DNA from: Oryzisolibacter sp. LB2S
GTDB lineage: Bacteria > Pseudomonadota > Gammaproteobacteria > Burkholderiales > Burkholderiaceae_C
NCBI RefSeq assembly: GCF_040732315.1
Contig: NZ_CP160388.1
Location: 594,501-658,500 of the forward strand
Length of the DNA: 64,000 nt
Reading direction: 5' to 3'
The translations under genes were made by a program, and so were the position numbers. This document shows, one piece after another, positions 25,308 through 33,583 of this stretch. Position 1 is the first letter of the stretch. Each line of letters opens with the position of its first letter. The notes under the pieces are model-generated. The model had not been told where the DNA came from, ran no database searches, and saw only the letters and a list, made by a program, of their open reading frames with translations.

Positions 25308-26462
25308 TCAATACCAGTCGTCCTCGTCGTCCTGCAGGGCCTTCTGCTGCTGGCGTTCGGCCCTGATCCAGGCCTTGAGCGCGCCGGGGTCGGTGCGCAG
25401 GATGGCGAGCTCCCGGTGCAGCCGCAGGTTCTCGTGTTCGATGGTCTGCAGCAGCGTGCGCAGCTCGCGCATCAGGCTTGCGGGCTTGTAGTTGCGCCAG
25501 GGGGCGAGTCCGAAATCGAATACGAAATGCTCCTGCACCTCGCGCACCTCCTGCTGCAGCTCCCGGAGCTGTTCGGCCAGCACACGGTTGTAGTGCTTGA
25601 GGCGCTCCTCGCTCAGGCCCGCGATGTGCTCGGGGTCGATCTGCTCGACCTCGAGCTGCAGCTGCAGCAGGTCGAGCAGCTTGTTGTCCTGATAGGCCTG
25701 GTTCACGCGCTGCATCAGCGCCGTCTTGCGCGCGCGCTCGTCGGGGTCGGTCTCGCGGTCGGGGTGCAGGTGGCTGGCGAGCTTGCGGTAGATCTCGCGC
25801 ACCGACTGCGTGGCCTGGGCCGCCTCCTCCTGGGCCTTGCGCTCGCGCGCGCTGGGCTTGCGCGGCCGTGCGGCGCGCTGGGCCTCGCGCTGTCGGGCGG
25901 CCTCGTCCTGCTGCGCCTGCTGGGCATCGAGCTGCTCCTGCAGGCGGCGCAGAAAGTCCTCGGGCGAATCCATGTCGGCGTCCTGCAGATCCAGGTCCAC
26001 GCCGAAGAGATCCTTGGCCATGGCCTGCGCCATGTCCCTGGCGATGTCGTTGTCCTCGGCCTCCTCGGCGTCGTAGTCGCTGCCGCTGTGGCGGTTGTAG
26101 ATCTGCTTGAGCTGCTCGCGCGTGGCCTCGTCGCGGACGGTGTCTATGAGCGGGGCGAGCCGGTCGGTGATGGCCTCGGCGAGCGTGCGGCGGTCGGCCT
26201 TGCCGAGCTTTCTGTTGTCGCTGGCGGTGTCCAGGTATTGCACGAGCTCGATGAGCAGCGCGCGGTAGGCGTCCTGCTGGGGCACGAACTCGCGCGCATG
26301 GCGCTCGCGGTAGGCGTCGATGGCCTGCTGCCACGCGGCGAGCAGCTCGCGCTGCTCGGCAATGCGCTCGATGTGGCGGTTGAACTTCTTCTGCTGCGCA
26401 GTCAGCGGCGTGCCCTGCTGCGCGGCGGGGATGTGTACGGGGGCGTGGTGCTTGGCGGCCAT
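25308..26462 (-). CDS. J-domain-like (DnaJ-related) protein
   Basis: 384-aa, very hydrophilic, mostly helical protein. Near residues 245-285 it has a J-domain-like segment with the HPD tripeptide (ASHLHPDRETDPDERA) between helices REIYRKL and ALMQRVNQAYQ, hence a possible DnaK/Hsp70 co-chaperone. The long N-terminal part is acidic and coiled-coil-prone, with a Gln-rich stretch (QEQLDAQQAQQDEAARQRE). I use ATG 26462; a GTG at 26486 is in frame. CACAAT lies 12 nt before the ATG and there is no Shine-Dalgarno. Client proteins unknown. Confidence 0.8.
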   Translation of the reverse strand: MAAKHHAPVHIPAAQQGTPLTAQQKKFNRHIERIAEQRELLAAWQQAIDAYRERHAREFVPQQDAYRALLIELVQYLDTASDNRKLGKADRRTLAEAITDRLAPLIDTVRDEATREQLKQIYNRHSGSDYDAEEAEDNDIARDMAQAMAKDLFGVDLDLQDADMDSPEDFLRRLQEQLDAQQAQQDEAARQREAQRAARPRKPSARERKAQEEAAQATQSVREIYRKLASHLHPDRETDPDERARKTALMQRVNQAYQDNKLLDLLQLQLEVEQIDPEHIAGLSEERLKHYNRVLAEQLRELQQEVREVQEHFVFDFGLAPWRNYKPASLMRELRTLLQTIEHENLRLHRELAILRTDPGALKAWIRAERQQQKALQDDEDDWY

Positions 26463-26501
26463 GGTGGGGGCCGATTGTGCCCCCACCGTCCACGGGCCGG
26501 A

Positions 26502-27422
<921 letters not shown>

Positions 27423-27556
27423 GGGGTCTCCATAGAAAGTGATGGGAATCCGGCACCGCGAAGTGCAGACGCCCATTGTGGAGGACTTGTTGTGCTGCGT
27501 CGCGATAACGATATGCCGCCACCGCCATATGCGCTCAGACGCGCTCTGATGCGCTG

Positions 27557-27595
27557 CACAATAGGGCCATGACGACTGCCAGGTTTGATTCATGA
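27557..27595 (+). promoter_or_regulatory. Candidate -10 box plus 8-codon leader ORF
   Basis: CACAAT (27557-27562) ends 7 nt before ATG 27569, which opens an 8-codon frame (MTTARFDS) whose TGA overlaps the ATG of the next small gene in an ATGA arrangement. Suggests leaderless initiation and translational coupling. Inferred. Confidence 0.35.
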
Positions 27596-27762
27596 CCCTT
27601 TTGCAGACCACCATGCTCCTGCTCGGCGTCAGCTGCGCGCTGCTGCTCATAGGCTTTTCCGCGCGTGCGTCGCGCTGGGGGCCGGCGCTGATGCTGCTGG
27701 GCATCGTCGGCGCGCTGGCCATCATTGCCTACAACATCTTCGAGCAACTGCCCGCACAGTGA
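27592..27762 (+). CDS. 56-aa two-helix membrane protein
   Basis: Small frame encoding 56 residues with two hydrophobic segments, roughly 7-22 ([16 protein letters not shown]) and 32-47 ([16 protein letters not shown]), separated by a basic turn RASRWG. No recognised family. Start ATG 27592 overlaps the stop of an 8-codon leader. Its TGA (27760-27762) touches the -10 box of rnpB, so the two are tightly packed. Coding status is supported by the absence of rare codons and by the typical inner-membrane pattern, not by homology I can name. Confidence 0.6.
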   Translation: MTLLQTTMLLLGVSCALLLIGFSARASRWGPALMLLGIVGALAIIAYNIFEQLPAQ

Positions 27763-27768
27763 GACAAT
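27763..27768 (+). promoter_or_regulatory. -10 element of rnpB
   Basis: GACAAT ends 8 nt before the expected 5' end of RNase P RNA at 27776. Placed by the RNA's first helix. Confidence 0.5.
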
Positions 27769-27775
27769 CACGCCC

Positions 27776-28113
27776 GTGAAGCACGCCAGACCGCCGCCGG
27801 TGCAAGTGCCGAAAGGCCGCACTGGAGGAACGTCCGGACTGCACAGGGCAGCGTAGCAGCTAACGGCTGTCCACCGTGAGGTGAGGATCAGAGCAACAGA
27901 GACGAGTCCCGGGGGAGTGCCGCAAGGCAAACCACCGGGGGTGAAACGGGCAATCTCTACGCGCAGCAATACCAAGTAGGCCAGCGTTGATGTGGCTCCG
28001 CAGAGCTGGCGGGTAGGTAGCATCGAGCCGGTGGGGCGACCCCCGGCCCAGATTAATGGCGGTCACATGCGGGCAACCGCATGCACAGAATCCGGCTTAT
28101 CGGCGCGCTTCAC
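27776..28113 (+). ncRNA. rnpB: RNase P RNA (bacterial type A)
   Basis: About 338 nt. The ends pair as P1: GTGAAGC (27776-27782) with GCTTCAC (28107-28113). Conserved core pieces are present in order: GGAGGAACGTCCGGACTGC, ACAGAGACGAGT, GGGTGAAACGGGCAATCTC, and the 3' AGAATCCGGCTTATCGGC. It is the catalytic RNA that matures tRNA 5' ends, with RnpA as protein partner. No strong terminator follows; the convergent pseudouridine-synthase-like gene ends 10 nt away. Confidence 0.95.
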
Positions 28114-28122
28114 ACTTTTCAA

Positions 28123-28893
28123 TCAGAACCGCTCCCAGGGCTGCAGATAGCGCCACTGCCCCTCGGGCAGCCTGGCGAGCGGCACGCGGCCGATGCGTAT
28201 GCGTTTGATGGCCGCAACCGACAGGCCCACGGCCTCGCACATGGCCGGGATCTGCCCGGGGCGTATGCCCTTCAGGGCAAAGCGCAGGCGGTTTTCGTTC
28301 TGCCAGCTGACCTTGATGGGCGGCAGCGCCCGCCCGTTGAAGGCGAGGCCGTGGCAGAGCCTTTGCAGGCCGCCCTCGTGGATCTGGCCCTTCACGGTGA
28401 CGATGCATTCCTGCTCCAGCGTCTCCATGTCCTCCTGCAGCTTGCGCGCCACGCGCCAGTCCTGTGTGTATACGACCAGGCCGGCCGCCTCGGTGGGCAG
28501 GGGCGTGAAGCATTCGAGCGCGCGAAAGTGGCGCAGCAGCACGCGCTGGTGTGCGGGGTCGTCCGCCTGGTGCGTGGCGGCGCCGAGCAGCGTGCCGGCG
28601 TCGGGCGCACCCCGGCTGCGGCTGCCGTGCGCCGCATGTGCGGTTTCCCGGCCCAGCCCGGCTTCGTAGCCCGGCGGCTTGTGCAGCAGCAGGGTGACGG
28701 GGGTGAGCGCCATGGGGCTGGCGTCCGCGGCCAGCGTGACCGCCTGTGCGGGCGCGACGCGTGCGCCGGGCAGCTCGACGACCCGGCCCTCCACCGACAC
28801 CCAGCCGCCCTCGATGTACTGCTCGGCCATGGTGCGCGAGCAGCCGAACTGCTGCGCCACGCGCTTGACCAGGCGCATGCTGTCCTCAATCAT
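28123..28893 (-). CDS. RsuA/RluF-like S4-domain protein, catalytic Asp not conserved
   Basis: 256-aa protein: S4 RNA-binding domain at ~1-60 (MRLVKRVAQQFGCSRTMAEQ) and a pseudouridine-synthase-like fold with VTLLLHKPPGYEA and, near the C-terminus, KVSWQNENRLRFALKGIRPG. In the catalytic loop, where the family has G-R-L-D-x-D-T-x-G-L, this protein reads FTPLPTEAAGLVVYTQD, placing Pro at the position of the nucleophilic Asp. It may be an inactive RNA-binding paralogue or a variant enzyme. It overlaps the stop of the Nudix-MBL gene by 8 nt, so co-translated. DNA at 28497-28520 confirms the residues. Confidence 0.78.
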   Translation of the reverse strand: MIEDSMRLVKRVAQQFGCSRTMAEQYIEGGWVSVEGRVVELPGARVAPAQAVTLAADASPMALTPVTLLLHKPPGYEAGLGRETAHAAHGSRSRGAPDAGTLLGAATHQADDPAHQRVLLRHFRALECFTPLPTEAAGLVVYTQDWRVARKLQEDMETLEQECIVTVKGQIHEGGLQRLCHGLAFNGRALPPIKVSWQNENRLRFALKGIRPGQIPAMCEAVGLSVAAIKRIRIGRVPLARLPEGQWRYLQPWERF

Positions 28894-30580
28894 TGCCGGG
28901 TTCCAGCATGCGAATGCGCTCGATGTGCGCGAGCAGCGAGCGCTGGGCCACGGGCCAGATGCGCTTGGGCACGTCGTCGTAGGCCAGGCGCACCCAGTCC
29001 TCCAGGCTGCCGTCGGGCCTGGCCTGCATGGCGGCCAGCACCTTGGCCTCGCGCGCCAGGCGGTGGGCCTTGAGGCGCGCGATCGCCGTGCGTGCCTCGC
29101 CGAGCACATAGCCATGGGCGGGCAGGATGAAGTCCACGCCATGCTCGGCACACAGGGCATCCAGCCGGTCCAGCGAGTCGAGGTAGTCGGCCATGTTGCC
29201 GTCGGGCGGGTCGACGACGGTGGTGCTGCCGTTCAGGATATGGTCGCCCGAGAACAGCAGCCCGTCCTCGCGCAGCAGCAGGCAGACATGGTTGGCCGCA
29301 TGGCCGGGCGTGTGCACGGCCTGCAGCGTATGGGTGATTTCGCCCTCCAGCCCTTGCCCAATAAGCGTGAGCAGCTCACCATCTTGTAGCGCACGGTCGG
29401 GCGTGAACTGGCTGTGGGCGCGCGCCGTGGGCCGTGAGGGCAGGCCCAGTATGGGGGGCCTGGCGCGCCCATGAGCGACGACCATGGCCTGCAGCGGCGC
29501 CGCGCCCGGGGAATGGTCGGGGTGGGAATGGGTGCAGACGATGGTGCGTATGTCGCCGCCCGCCGCGCGCCACAGGCGCTCGAGGTGGGCGCTGTCTGCC
29601 GGGCCCGGGTCTATGGCGATGTAGCCGGTGGCCGGGTCGCCCACGAGGTAGCTGTTGGTGCCGGGGCCGGTCATCACGCCGGGGTTGGGGGCCGTGAGGC
29701 GCTGCACGTTCTTGAGCAGCGGCACGGGCGTCTCGCTCTGCCAGTCGAGCACATGCTCGCCGCGGCCCGTGGGTGTGACCAGGGCCAGCTCGCCGTAGGG
29801 CGGCTCGTGCTCCATGTAGCGCGCCTCCTTGCCCGCGAGCAGGCCCGAGCGCGGGCTGCTGACCCACAGCGGCTGCTCGCCCGCGACGGCGGCCAGCACC
29901 GCGGCCACATCCGCAAACTGCGCCAGGCGCGCTAGCGTGCGAATGGTCGGGAAGATCATGAAGAACTGGCCCGCCTCGTGGCGCGCGAGCGCGTCGGCCG
30001 GGCGCACCCAGACGGGTTCGAACTGCTCGGACTCGTCGGCCACGGGCTCCTGCCCCTCGGGCATGCGCGCGACGAGAAAGGGCACGGCAAAGCGCTTCGG
30101 CAGATTGCGGTCGCCCGTCCAGTGGGCCAGCTGGAAAACGGCGTCGGCCGCCAGGCGCAGGCCGCGCGCGGCGCAGGCGTCGGCAAAGCGGCTGCCGGGC
30201 GGCAGCTTGCGCGCGATGGCGGCGATGTCGGCGGCCTCGGCCCAGCGGCCGTCGGCATGGCGCGCGAGCAGCACGCCCAGCTCCTCGAAGCTCTCGCGGA
30301 TCGCGGCCATGGCGTCCGTCAGGCGCGCGGCGTCTTGCGCCGGGCGGCGGTCGGCCAGGGCATGGGTGGCGGGCTCGGCGTCCTGCGCCTCTATGCCGCC
30401 ACCGGGAAACACATAGGCGCCGGGCACAAAGCTGGCCTTGGCCGAGCGGCGCGTCATCAGGACCTCCAGCACCGTCGCGCCGCCGGGTGCGGGCGCGTCG
30501 CGCAGCAGCAGCACGGTGGCCGCATGCAGGGGCGTGGCGGGTTCGACATGGGGGTGCAGTTGTTGGCTTTGGCGTGGCAT
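28886..30580 (-). CDS. Nudix hydrolase - metallo-beta-lactamase fusion protein
   Basis: 564 aa in two domains. Residues ~20-275 are Nudix-like: [17 protein letters not shown], then after an insertion [14 protein letters not shown], giving a split G-x-E...REx2EE-like box. Residues ~310-564 are a metallo-beta-lactamase fold with [10 protein letters not shown] (HxHxDH), [23 protein letters not shown] and LPAHGYV supplying the metal ligands. Substrates are unknown; eukaryotic LACTB2-like and CoA/nucleotide-cleaving proteins share pieces. ATG 30580 has no Shine-Dalgarno and a GATAAT 7 nt upstream. A repeat A copy encodes residues ~396-412. Divergent from dapF. Confidence 0.85.
   Translation of the reverse strand: MPRQSQQLHPHVEPATPLHAATVLLLRDAPAPGGATVLEVLMTRRSAKASFVPGAYVFPGGGIEAQDAEPATHALADRRPAQDAARLTDAMAAIRESFEELGVLLARHADGRWAEAADIAAIARKLPPGSRFADACAARGLRLAADAVFQLAHWTGDRNLPKRFAVPFLVARMPEGQEPVADESEQFEPVWVRPADALARHEAGQFFMIFPTIRTLARLAQFADVAAVLAAVAGEQPLWVSSPRSGLLAGKEARYMEHEPPYGELALVTPTGRGEHVLDWQSETPVPLLKNVQRLTAPNPGVMTGPGTNSYLVGDPATGYIAIDPGPADSAHLERLWRAAGGDIRTIVCTHSHPDHSPGAAPLQAMVVAHGRARPPILGLPSRPTARAHSQFTPDRALQDGELLTLIGQGLEGEITHTLQAVHTPGHAANHVCLLLREDGLLFSGDHILNGSTTVVDPPDGNMADYLDSLDRLDALCAEHGVDFILPAHGYVLGEARTAIARLKAHRLAREAKVLAAMQARPDGSLEDWVRLAYDDVPKRIWPVAQRSLLAHIERIRMLEPGND
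29343..29393 (-). repeat. Repeat A copy inside the Nudix-MBL gene
   Basis: In coding direction: GCTACAAGATGGTGAGCTGC, TCACGCTTATTGGGC, AAGGGCTGGAGGGCGA. It follows repeat A order and is translated as [17 protein letters not shown]. Confidence 0.55.
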
Positions 30581-30586
30581 CGGGCC

Positions 30587-30627
30587 ATTATCGGCAACTG
30601 CAGAACGGGTGGTGGGGCGCCGATAAT
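30587..30627. promoter_or_regulatory. Compact divergent promoter pair (Nudix-MBL / dapF)
   Basis: Minus-strand GATAAT at 30587-30592 ends 7 nt before the Nudix-MBL ATG (30580); plus-strand GATAAT at 30622-30627 ends 8 nt before the dapF ATG (30635). The whole intergenic space is 54 bp and neither gene has a Shine-Dalgarno. Confidence 0.55.
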
Positions 30628-30634
30628 CGCGCCC

Positions 30635-31513
30635 ATGCAGATCCGCTTTACCAAGATGCAGGGCGCGGGCAACGACTTCGTGGTGCTCGACGAGACCCGG
30701 GGCCGGCTGGGCCTCACGCGCGCGCAGTACCGCTTTCTGGCCGATCGCCACTTTGGCGTGGGTGCCGACCAGATCCTCACCGTGCTGCCGTCGCCGGCGC
30801 CGGGCATAGACTTCGAATACCTGATCCACAACGCCGATGGCGGCCAGGTGCAGCAATGCGGCAACGGCGCGCGCTGCTTTGCGCGCTTCGTGCGAGACAA
30901 GGGCCTGACGGACAGGGACAGCATCCGTGTGCAGACCCTCTCGGGCGTGATCGCGCCGCGGCTCGAGGCCGATGGGCGCGTGACGGTGGACATGGGCCGC
31001 CCGCGCCTGGAGCCGGCGAGCCTGCCCTTTGACACCACGGGCCTGGAGCCCGAGCAGCAGGGGTTCATGAAAAAATGGCCTCTAGCCCTTGGTGGACAAA
31101 CGCTGGAAGCTACAGTAATGATAGTTGCCGTGTCCATGGGCAACCCGCATGCCGTGCAGCTCGTGGACGACGTGGACCGTGCCCCCGTGGCCGAGACCGG
31201 CCCGCTCATCGAGGGTCATGCGCGCTTTGCCGAGCGTGTGAACGCCGGTTTTCTGGAGATCGTCAGCCGCAGCCAGGCGCGTCTGCGCGTGTACGAGCGC
31301 GGCGTGGGCGAGACCCTGGCCTGCGGCACGGGCGCCTGCGCGGCGGCCGTGGCCGGCATGGGGCTGGGCCTGCTCGACGCGCGCGTGGACATGCACACGC
31401 GCGGCGGGCTGCTCACCATTGCCTGGGCCGGCGGGCCCGATGACCCCGTGCTCATGACCGGCCCCGCCGTCACCGTTTTTGAAGGCCAGATCGACATTCC
31501 CGAACTCCCATGA
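30635..31513 (+). CDS. dapF: Diaminopimelate epimerase
   Basis: 292-aa cofactor-independent racemase converting LL- to meso-diaminopimelate for peptidoglycan and lysine synthesis. The N-terminal [13 protein letters not shown] is diagnostic. The catalytic cysteine pair is in [11 protein letters not shown] and [11 protein letters not shown]. Compared with the usual fold, a 15-20 residue segment [17 protein letters not shown] (~147-165), encoded by a repeat A copy, lies before [12 protein letters not shown] 30635 lacks a Shine-Dalgarno and follows a GATAAT. The dapF-DUF484-xerC order is conserved in proteobacteria. Confidence 0.95.
   Translation: MQIRFTKMQGAGNDFVVLDETRGRLGLTRAQYRFLADRHFGVGADQILTVLPSPAPGIDFEYLIHNADGGQVQQCGNGARCFARFVRDKGLTDRDSIRVQTLSGVIAPRLEADGRVTVDMGRPRLEPASLPFDTTGLEPEQQGFMKKWPLALGGQTLEATVMIVAVSMGNPHAVQLVDDVDRAPVAETGPLIEGHARFAERVNAGFLEIVSRSQARLRVYERGVGETLACGTGACAAAVAGMGLGLLDARVDMHTRGGLLTIAWAGGPDDPVLMTGPAVTVFEGQIDIPELP
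31070..31125 (-). repeat. Repeat A copy inside dapF
   Basis: Minus-strand reading: ATTACTGTAGCTTCCAGCG, TTTGTCCACCAAGGGCTAG, AGGCCATTTTTT. In frame, no stop. Local AT content is visibly above that of the flanking gene. Confidence 0.75.
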
Positions 31514-32199
31514 ACCATACCTCCGTCAACCCCATCACCGAAGACGACATCGCCCAGTTTCTGGCCAACACGCCGGGCTTCTTCGAGCGCCATGCCGAGC
31601 TGCTGGGCAGCATCACCATCACCAGCCCGCATGGCCAGCGCGCCGTGAGCCTGCAGGAGCGCCAGGCCGAGATGCTGCGCGAGAAGATCAAGGGCCTGGA
31701 GCACCGCATCATGGACATGGTGCGCCACGGCAACGAGAACGCCGCCATCGGCGACAAGGTGCACCAATGGTCGCGCGCGCTGCTGGAGGTGCGGGACGCA
31801 GCCGCGCTGCCCCGGGCGGTGGAGCAGGGCATGCAGCAGCTGTTCGACGTGCCGCAGGTCGCGCTGCGCCTTTGGGGCCTCGCGCCGGCCCATGCCGATG
31901 CGCCCTGCACCCAGGGCGTGAGCGAGGATGTGCGCTCCTTCGCCTCGTCGCTGACCATGCCGTTCTGCGGGCCCAACCTGGGCTTCGAGGCCACGGCCTG
32001 GCTGGCCGAGCCCGCCCAGGCGCAGTCGCTGGCCCTGCTGCCGCTGCGCCGCGGCGCCATCGACAGCGCCGACGAGCCGGCCTTTGGCCTGCTGGTGCTG
32101 GGCTCGCCCGATGTCCACCGCTTCGAGGCCACCATGGGCACGGAATACCTCGCACGCATGGCCGAGCTGGCGAGTGCAGCCCTCTCGCGCATGCTCTGA
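31510..32199 (+). CDS. DUF484 family protein (GAF-like)
   Basis: 229-aa DUF484 protein. The N-terminal pattern [20 protein letters not shown] and [18 protein letters not shown] (helical, coiled-coil-like) leads into a GAF-like domain with LLPLRRG and [14 protein letters not shown]. Function is unknown; the gene sits between dapF and xerC in many proteobacteria. ATG 31510 overlaps the dapF stop (ATGA), indicating translational coupling. Confidence 0.9.
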   Translation: MNHTSVNPITEDDIAQFLANTPGFFERHAELLGSITITSPHGQRAVSLQERQAEMLREKIKGLEHRIMDMVRHGNENAAIGDKVHQWSRALLEVRDAAALPRAVEQGMQQLFDVPQVALRLWGLAPAHADAPCTQGVSEDVRSFASSLTMPFCGPNLGFEATAWLAEPAQAQSLALLPLRRGAIDSADEPAFGLLVLGSPDVHRFEATMGTEYLARMAELASAALSRML

Positions 32200-32203
32200 A
32201 ACA

Positions 32204-32250
32204 GATAGCTGTTGACGCTTGTCCCATGGGCGGTACAGAGGTTTCTGGCA
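32204..32250 (+). repeat. Repeat A copy covering the xerC start region
   Basis: GATAGCTGTTGACGCTTGTC and a degenerate remainder ending AGGTTTCTGGC. Similar to 37884-37933 (TAGCTGCTGACGCTTGATGG). The longest xerC start codon, ATG 32226, lies inside it. Confidence 0.6.
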
Positions 32251-33203
32251 TGGAGGAGGGCAGGGCCGCGCCGACGCTGCCCGCCGAGGCCCTGCGGTAC
32301 CTCGAGCATGTGCGCGTGGAAAAGCGCCTGGCCGCGCGCACGCTCACGCTCTACACCCTCGATCTTGAGCGCCTGGCGGCCATGGCCGCGGGCGTCGGGC
32401 TGCCGCTTGAGCGCCTGACCAGCGCCCACATCCGCCGCTTCGTCGCGCAGATGCACGCGGGCGGGCGCAGCGGGCGCGGCATTGCGCTCATCCTCTCGGG
32501 CTGGCGCGGCTTCTACGCCTGGGCCGCGCGCCAGGGCCTGGTGCCGCACAACCCGGTGCAGGACGTGCGCGCGCCCAAGGCGCCCAAGCCCTTGCCCAAG
32601 GCCCTGGGCGTGGACGACGCCGTGCGTCTGGCCGAGCACGAGCAGGCCGGCGCCGACCCCTGGCTGGAGGCGCGCGACGCGGCCATGGTGGAGCTGCTCT
32701 ACGGCTGCGGCCTGCGCGTGGGCGAGCTCGTGGGCCTGGACCTCGCGGCCAGCCCCGCGGCGCACCGGCAGGGCCGCGGCTGGGTGGACCTCGAGGCGGG
32801 CGAGGCCCATGTCTTCGGCAAGGGCAGCAAACGCCGCAGCGTGCCCGTGGGTCGCGCCGCGGCCGATGCGCTGCGCGCCTGGCTGGCCGTGCGCGGGCCC
32901 GCGGCCGACGGCGCGCTGTTTCTGAGCCGGCGCGGCGCGCGCCTGTCGGCGCAGTCGGTCTGGCAGCGCCTGCGCCAGCGCAGCCAGCTCGCGGGCCTGT
33001 CCACGCCCGTGCACCCGCACATGCTGCGCCACTCGTTCGCAAGCCATCTGCTGCAGTCGAGCGGCGATCTGCGTGCCGTGCAGGAGCTGCTGGGCCACGC
33101 CAGCATCACGACGACCCAGGTCTATACGCGGCTCGATTTCCAGCACCTGGCTCGGGTCTACGACCAGGCCCATCCGCGCGCGCGCAAGAAACCCGCACCC
33201 TGA
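32226..33203 (+). CDS. xerC: Tyrosine recombinase XerC
   Basis: About 325-aa tyrosine recombinase that, with XerD, resolves chromosome dimers at dif. N-terminal SAM-like core-binding domain (VEKRLAARTLTLYTLDLERL) and catalytic domain with Arg in CGLRVGELVGLD, Lys in GKGSKRRSVP, HxxR in HPHMLRHSFASHLL, His in LGHASITTTQVY and the nucleophile Tyr of VYTRLD. Start is uncertain: ATG 32226 lies in a repeat A copy and ATG 32250 (MEEGRAAP) is equally plausible; neither has a Shine-Dalgarno. Downstream of dapF-DUF484 as in many proteobacteria. Confidence 0.92.
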   Translation: MGGTEVSGMEEGRAAPTLPAEALRYLEHVRVEKRLAARTLTLYTLDLERLAAMAAGVGLPLERLTSAHIRRFVAQMHAGGRSGRGIALILSGWRGFYAWAARQGLVPHNPVQDVRAPKAPKPLPKALGVDDAVRLAEHEQAGADPWLEARDAAMVELLYGCGLRVGELVGLDLAASPAAHRQGRGWVDLEAGEAHVFGKGSKRRSVPVGRAAADALRAWLAVRGPAADGALFLSRRGARLSAQSVWQRLRQRSQLAGLSTPVHPHMLRHSFASHLLQSSGDLRAVQELLGHASITTTQVYTRLDFQHLARVYDQAHPRARKKPAP

Positions 33204-33274
33204 ATGCGCTCTTGCTTTGCCCTGCGGGCGTGGCGGTGCGATAGTGGGCTTCTTTCAACAAGGAGAACCCCACC

Positions 33275-33505
33275 ATGGCAGACACTTGGCTCACCACTTT
33301 GATCACCGACACCCCGCAGCAAGGCTTCGAGCTGGCCATCACGCTGAGCCGCCGCGGCGTCAAGTACACCCAGCCCGACTCCGAGGTGCTGCACAAGCTG
33401 CGTCCCGAATATGCCAACGACCATGAGGCGCTGACGGCGGCGTCTCAGGTGATTGCGCTCAACTTCCAGACCGTGGCCGCAGCCAACAACTACTGGCGCA
33501 AGTAG
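33275..33505 (+). CDS. 76-aa conserved-looking small protein, function unknown
   Basis: Small soluble protein beginning MADTWLTTLITDTPQQGFEL and ending AANNYWRK, with no signal peptide, cysteine or recognised motif. A strong ribosome-binding site AAGGAGAACCCCACC precedes the ATG and a terminator-like hairpin follows, so it looks like an independently expressed unit. I do not recognise the family. The predicted pattern is alpha-helical with one basic turn (LSRRGVKYTQPDSE). Confidence 0.72.
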   Translation: MADTWLTTLITDTPQQGFELAITLSRRGVKYTQPDSEVLHKLRPEYANDHEALTAASQVIALNFQTVAAANNYWRK

Positions 33506-33542
33506 TGGATTGACGCTCTCGCTAAACTAAAGCCCGTTGTGC

Positions 33543-33566
33543 GGCGGCCATCCGGCCGCCGTTTTG
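33543..33566 (+). terminator. Terminator-like hairpin between the 76-aa gene and cobW-like gene
   Basis: GGCGGCC-ATCC-GGCCGCC (33543-33560) followed by GTTTTGC. It lies in the leader of the next gene, so partial read-through or attenuation is possible. Confidence 0.65.
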
Positions 33567-33583
33567 CATTGAGAAGGCCACCC

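Noticed and set aside
32226..33203. Integrase of a mobile element
   Set aside because: Residue pattern, size and the dapF-DUF484-xerC context identify chromosomal XerC.
33506..33540. TTGACG-based promoter for the COG0523 gene
   Set aside because: No -10 hexamer lies at 16-18 bp spacing; TAAACT is only 6 bp away.
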